DNA from: Azolla pinnata | Lineage: Eukaryota; Streptophyta; Polypodiopsida; Salviniales; Salviniaceae | NCBI GenBank assembly: GCA_037176905.1 | Contig: JBBBWG010026978.1 | Span: 163,778 to 200,940 of the forward strand | Direction of reading: 5' to 3' | Length of the DNA: 37,163 nucleotides | Shown here: positions 33,030 through 37,163 of the stretch, piece after piece | Layout of the letters: the number at the start of each line of letters is the position of its first letter | How positions within the stretch are numbered: position 1 is the stretch's first letter | Notes under the pieces: model-generated | What the model was told of the DNA's origin: nothing | The model's database searches: none | What the model saw: the letters and a program-made list of their open reading frames with translations, nothing else | Program-made: the position numbers and the translations under genes

Positions 33030-34803
33030 TCACTCAAAAGCCCATTGATTTTCACGGCGAACCTCCTCTTCTTCCTCGGGAGTGAAATCATTCTTGATAT
33101 TGAAGGTCTTCCTTATCTCTTCAGGTGTCTTACCCTTGATCATGTCAGCTACTGTCTGACAAGTGAGGTCAAGCAAACTTTTGATGTTGAGGTAGTTTGC
33201 CGCCTGCATTAACATTCACAGCGAGCCCAATCATGTACAAATACAATTTTGGGAAAGATAGTCTGACCATGTGCCAATAAACTCTATGCTATCCTTATCT
33301 AATGACAATCGAGTTGTTCAAATATAGCTATTTTAGGGATGGATTAAAGTTCGACTGAAAAAACATCACACTAAATAAAAGCCGGAGTGAAGGTTCCTGT
33401 GTTCCGAGTTCTGTGTTTTATGGTTTTTGTTTATGTTTGATCTTGTTTTTGTGGTCGTGACGATTTAATAAACTTAAAAAAATTTAGCATGTACGAAATA
33501 GCAACCATGCCAAATTTATGTGCATAGCATTTACCTCTTATAGCAACACAAATGATACATCCAAAGGATTACACAATCCAAACTTCCAAAAATAAAGCAT
33601 CAATAACAAAACGAGTTTCTGGCATAATAAGGAAAAATAGGGCATGTTTCAATGCCATTTCATATATATGCTTCATGATGTCTTAAGAAAACCCAACACC
33701 TAAAATTGATTACTAGCAACACAAATGGTACATCCAAAGGATTACGGACTCCACACCTCCAAAAGTATACAGCATTAACAATGAATCGAATTTAGGGCAT
33801 AATAAGGAAACATAGGGCATTTTACGTATGCTTCCCAAACAAGAGACTGCGATGTCCTGAGAAAATCCAACACCTAAGGTTTACTACTAAGATATGGCCC
33901 AGAAATTAATTTACGCCTCAGGACAAAGCAATGAACTAAAACTGTTGGCAGTGACAGAGTTTCCTTTTAAGTTCTTAAACGTACAGAATCTTAGAGATGC
34001 AAAGGGTTTCTTGCGTTATTATCTTGTTGGCAGACAATCTATTTCTACATTTTCAATCTACAGATTTGAAATAAGTTGCCAAAATTTCTCCCCTTAGCCA
34101 CAGATTTGAACCATTTGAATTGGGAGACCTTTGCAATTAAGAAATCATCTGACGACAATAATGTTTCCAGAGGAAAACCCCAATTCTCAAGAGAGAAGCA
34201 GATCGACTCCAATTTGATCGGTCAAATCTTGAGAAAAATGCAGATTTTGGGCTTCAATTTCAACCAGATCAGATTGTTCATATTACTTTTCTTTCGCTGA
34301 TAAGGGCTGGACTACTCTTCCTTTCCTAAATTAAGGAGAAAATCATGCGATGTCACATAACTCCAGCAACACAAATCAATCCTCGAACGTAAGCATACAA
34401 CCAATGAGAAGGACGAGCGAAACAGCAACACAAAAGATGGCACTTTTGGCACGGAAGCAAACGCGTTTTCTGGAGACACGAGAAAGAAAGCGCATACCAG
34501 GATGAGATCGAACAGAGTGGCTTGATCAACCTTCACAAACTCGGCATCCCAAGCTTTGACGTCATCCTCGGAGAGGCTGGGCTTGTCGTCGCCGATCTTG
34601 GGCACCTCCAGGGCATGGAAGCGGCAGTATTCGATGACCTTGGACAAGATTTTGCTGGAGACGTTGAGGAGGGGGATGACATTCTCGGTGCCGGTGTCTT
34701 CGACCATGTCCTTGATGGTCTGGGACTCGAAGGCGACGATCTCCTCCACCTCGAAGAGCTCATTGTCGGAGGCCTTGAGCTTGACTTTGTTGTCCTTAGA
34801 CAT
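33030..34803 (-). CDS. SKP1: SKP1, adaptor of SCF ubiquitin ligases
   Basis: Two exons, 34498-34803 and 33030-33203, are separated by a 1294-bp GT-AG intron and encode 159 aa, a normal SKP1 length. The N-terminal BTB/POZ-like Skp1 fold is [20 protein letters not shown] followed by the [12 protein letters not shown] helix and a [17 protein letters not shown] stretch. The acidic linker and [18 protein letters not shown] lead to exon 2. Exon 2 holds the F-box-binding C-terminal helices: [20 protein letters not shown], then [20 protein letters not shown] and the invariant end ENQWAFE. SKP1 joins CUL1 to F-box proteins in nucleus and cytosol. The intron position between LIL and AANYLNIK is the usual one for plant SKP1/ASK1 genes. 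Confidence 0.97.
33541..33893. repeat. tandem duplication, 173-bp unit, in the SKP1 intron
   Basis: Copy 1 begins tagcaacacaaatgatacat at 33541 and copy 2 begins tagcaacacaaatggtacat at 33714. Both then have ccaaaggatta, ggcataataaggaaa.atag, gcttc, gatgtc and ccaacacctaa. Identity is partial, so the duplication is moderately old. Confidence 0.88.
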
Positions 34804-34851
34804 GGCTGGGGTGCGGCGCGAAGAAGGCGCTGCAGAGCGAAGGGGAGGGAA

Positions 34852-34859
34852 CTAGGGTT
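34852..34859 (-). promoter_or_regulatory. telo-box-like motif in the SKP1 5' leader
   Basis: On the sense strand it reads aaccctag, about 50 bp upstream of the SKP1 ATG. The same motif with the same ttc following it lies upstream of the PPR gene (11361-11373). Confidence 0.5.
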
Positions 34860-34984
34860 CGCAGTCCGCGAGCAGGGAAGATCTCCGTCCCGAGTGCAGC
34901 AAAATTTTTTGTTCTTGTTTTTTGGGGGTTCTAAAAGAGGAAGAAACTTCTGAAATTAGTACATGTTTTTTTATCTTGTACACT

Positions 34985-35027
34985 AAAAGAAGAAGAAGAA
35001 GAAGAAGAAGAAGAAGAAGAAGAAGAT
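34985..35027. repeat. (GAA)n tract upstream of SKP1
   Basis: About 14 gaa units on the plus strand make a CTT tract on the sense strand, 180-225 bp upstream of the ATG at 34803. Confidence 0.85.
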
Positions 35028-35054
35028 TCCAGTTTTTGCAATAGAATTTTACCA

Positions 35055-35400
35055 ACCCTATCGTATAAGATTGTGTTTGATTATCTTAGGTATTTGGGTA
35101 TATGTTACGGTTGGAGCGGGAGCAAACGGGTTCTTATTTGATGAGCTTTCGTTCTGGAGTATCTCGACAAGTATACGGTGGGCTGAAAGGGATGTTGATT
35201 TCGGCTGTTTTCACGAGAATGTTGTATGGGAACTTTGTCCTTGGGAGTAGTTGGAATTATGCGTCGTTTAGTATTACAGCACCTCAAGAGGATGACCTTG
35301 CCAGGTCACTGCTGCTTTTTGAAGTACTTAGCTTCGATACCGAGGAATTTTTCGTACTATCGTGTTGTTTTAATTCAGACATGCATCTACGAACAAAGAA
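35055..35400. repeat. dispersed repeat, copy B, upstream of SKP1
   Basis: This matches copy A at 31285-31770: cctatcgtataagattgtgt, ttgattatcttagg, ttcttatttgatgagctttc, gaatgttgtatgggaacttt, gatgaccttgcc and tgttgttttaattcagacat. It lacks the internal expansion of copy A. A 123-codon frame (35102-35473, +) crosses it but carries a poly-Glu run from a (GAA)n tract and has no recognisable motif. The frame is broken in copy A. Confidence 0.8.
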
Positions 35401-35551
35401 GGAAGAAGAAGAAGAAGAAGAAACTTCCAGTTCAGAGAGACGAAAATTCCCATCTGTTGATGCAAGAGCGTAATCGCTGCGGCTCTGAATTGAGACGTCG
35501 GCTCAATAGAGGCCCGTTTTTTAATTCCCAAATAATCGGTGAAATGATGAT

Positions 35552-35722
35552 ATGAAGGATTTTGCTCAACAGATGAATAAAAAGATGCACGAGTCTCTTA
35601 AGCTTGCATGCGGTGAGTGCCTCGAAGCAGATATTGTTGTAGAACACCGATCCGTGTCACAATATCAACCAACCATGAATGCTCTTTTTGCTCGTGGCAA
35701 ATTACTTCGTGTAAACCACTAG
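35552..35722 (+). CDS. hypothetical 56-residue ORF
   Basis: An ATG-to-TAG frame begins MKDFAQQMNKKMHESLKLAC and ends ARGKLLRVNH. The amino-acid mix is balanced and not low complexity, which is the only reason to list it. There is no known family, no clear leader and no conserved motif. It could equally be chance or a transposon remnant. Confidence 0.15.
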   Translation: MKDFAQQMNKKMHESLKLACGECLEADIVVEHRSVSQYQPTMNALFARGKLLRVNH

Positions 35723-36784
35723 CCCTTCCAACACTCCACAGAAACAACGAAAGGTTTGATCAATCGTGCGTTTGTATATACGAGACATTACATGTATCTC
35801 TACAAATGTATGTTATCATCGACACATTTTGACTACAAAGTATGGATGACAAGGTAACGAGCGACAAGGCTATGAACTTAGGAAGTTGAGTGCAACACAA
35901 GGTAGGGACAGGAAAAAACGACGGAACTAACGAGATTTATAACATTGATACGTCGGTGATCAAAGAGGTCGCAAGTATTTAACAGTACCAAATCAAAGAG
36001 TTCACGAGTATTTACAAAACACAAAGATCAAAGAGGTTACAAGTATTTATAATGTGTTTTTTTCTTTCTATCTTTCTGAGCGATTAGCATGTCTACGCAT
36101 GAGTGTATCGCACAAATTCGGCGCATTTTTTGATCAGTGGTATGCTTAGAATCAAGTGCAATCAAGCCAACTTTTTCTCAACCTCGGCAGAAGCCAAGGT
36201 ATTGTCCCTTCGACAACAGGAACCAGAGCTTCCCATGGGTAGATCTAGACCAAGTTTGGAAGAAGAAGAAGATGATGATGAGAATGATGATGGTGATGAT
36301 GATGGTGATGATTATGATGGTGGTGATGATTACGGTCGATGGAAGTCAAATGGAAGCATATGATTCATCATTGGAGGTTAGGGTCGGGGCCATTGGGCCA
36401 TTCAATGAAGCAATGTTGCCAAACCCAAATCATTGTATGAGCCGAACGAGAGCCGCTCCAAAAGGGTCGAGGATCAGGTCACTGTGTGTCGTTAAGGGAT
36501 CCGACGACAACAGATTAGGATCGGCTAACCGTCGGAATTCAGCAAGAGTGTTGAAAAAACGCATTTCTGTCTGTTCATGCAATGCCATCGGCTTGGTTTT
36601 AGGCGTCGCGTAGCAATCGCCCCCGTATCGTTCATATGCGTCGATGCGGATGCTCGATTCGATGCGTAGTTCGGGCAAAGCATCATCCAATGGCAAGAAG
36701 CATCAAAACACTGGCTGGGATTAGGTAAGGCTTTCTATATAGTTAGATAGCTTGATAGATAGATAGATAGATAGATAGATGGAG

Positions 36785-36819
<35 letters not shown>

Positions 36820-37163
36820 CACTCATTCATTCCTCATGGGCACTCAATTATGCATGCATGGGGTTCATTCACAACAGTAGTAATGATAGTAAGGGCACTT
36901 TAAGATCTTATCAAGTGTCTTGTCTAGCACTGTTTTGCACATGCATGCCATGCCATCCCATGCATGCATGCATATGTATGATAGGTAATAGGACACCCCT
37001 CTTGATGTGATGTTGATTGATGGATCCACATTGCAGAAAAATGTCCCAAGCAAACTTTGGTGGAAGAATGGCCAACTCCATCTCTTTCCAAAACCCCCCA
37101 TCCATCTTTGCCCCTGGGGACAAGCATGACATGATGATGATGGTGAAGATGGTGAAGATGGTG
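35723..37163. other. right-end spacer
   Basis: Contains three ttacaagtatttata-like copies with nearby atcaaagaggt (35955-36055), a (gat)n tract at 36270-36330, and a (gata)n microsatellite at 36755-36820. An 88-codon minus-strand frame at 36430-36696 (contains RIDAYERYGGDCYATPKT) has balanced composition but no recognised family. No confident gene. Confidence 0.45.
36755..36820. repeat. (GATA)n microsatellite
   Basis: Two runs of gatagatagata are split by one ggagagatag interruption. A catgcatgcatgc run lies 120 bp further right (36940-36972). Confidence 0.9.

Noticed and set aside
35102..35473. A 123-codon plus-strand frame as a gene
   Set aside because: It covers dispersed repeat copy B and ends in a poly-Glu run from (GAA)n. 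The related copy A does not keep the frame.
1..37163. A biosynthetic gene cluster or new defence system
   Set aside because: The genes are unrelated housekeeping or organelle functions with their own leaders and introns. Nothing suggests a co-inherited pathway beyond the APO-HCF101 pair.

Overview
The window is nuclear DNA of a land plant. The genes are split by spliceosomal introns (mostly GT-AG, 70-1300 bp). Five of the seven confident or partial genes encode proteins of organelles or the ER that are plant-specific in type: an APO protein, HCF101, a PLS-class PPR-DYW editing factor, a plastid-type sugar/H+ symporter and a plant SMP-C2 protein. A very long DYW protein, small introns and dense spacing would suit a seed-free plant (moss, lycophyte or similar), but this is only a weak inference and I cannot name the species. 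One 100-base run of N marks an assembly gap.

Layout: 1-1835 is intron or upstream sequence with a 210-bp tandem repeat. 1836-2724 (+) is the last exon of an APO gene, which continues off the left edge. 4009-9171 (-) is a complete HCF101 gene with 14 exons, convergent with APO. 9172-11523 is a repeat-rich spacer holding a 40-bp satellite and a 0.5-kb trinucleotide tract. 11524-15354 (+) is a two-exon PPR-DYW gene. 15355-21439 is about 6 kb of spacer with several tandem repeats, a possible small membrane-protein ORF and a satellite broken by the N gap. 21440-25619 (-) is an 11-exon TM-SMP-C2 (synaptotagmin/CLB-like) gene. 26652-31122 (-) is a 14-exon sugar transporter of the D-xylose-proton symporter-like 3 type. 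33030-34803 (-) is a two-exon SKP1 gene. 34804-37163 is spacer with a copy of a dispersed repeat and short doubtful ORFs.

All exon models below were built by hand from splice signals, reading phase and family conservation. The five multi-exon models complete in the window each sum to an intact frame: HCF101 561 aa, PPR 1160 aa, SMP-C2 733 aa, transporter 571 aa, SKP1 159 aa.

Functional themes: APO and HCF101 are neighbours, and in Arabidopsis members of both families are needed for photosystem I and its [4Fe-4S] clusters. The PPR-DYW protein and the plastid transporter are also organelle-directed. SKP1 (SCF ubiquitin ligase) and the SMP-C2 lipid-transfer protein are general cell functions. 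There is no evidence of an operon-like unit or biosynthetic cluster. The most unusual observations are two likely GC-AG introns in HCF101, a decaying copy of an HCF101 exon inside its own intron, a shared repeat upstream of both the transporter and SKP1, and a sense-strand pyrimidine microsatellite upstream of every visible start codon.
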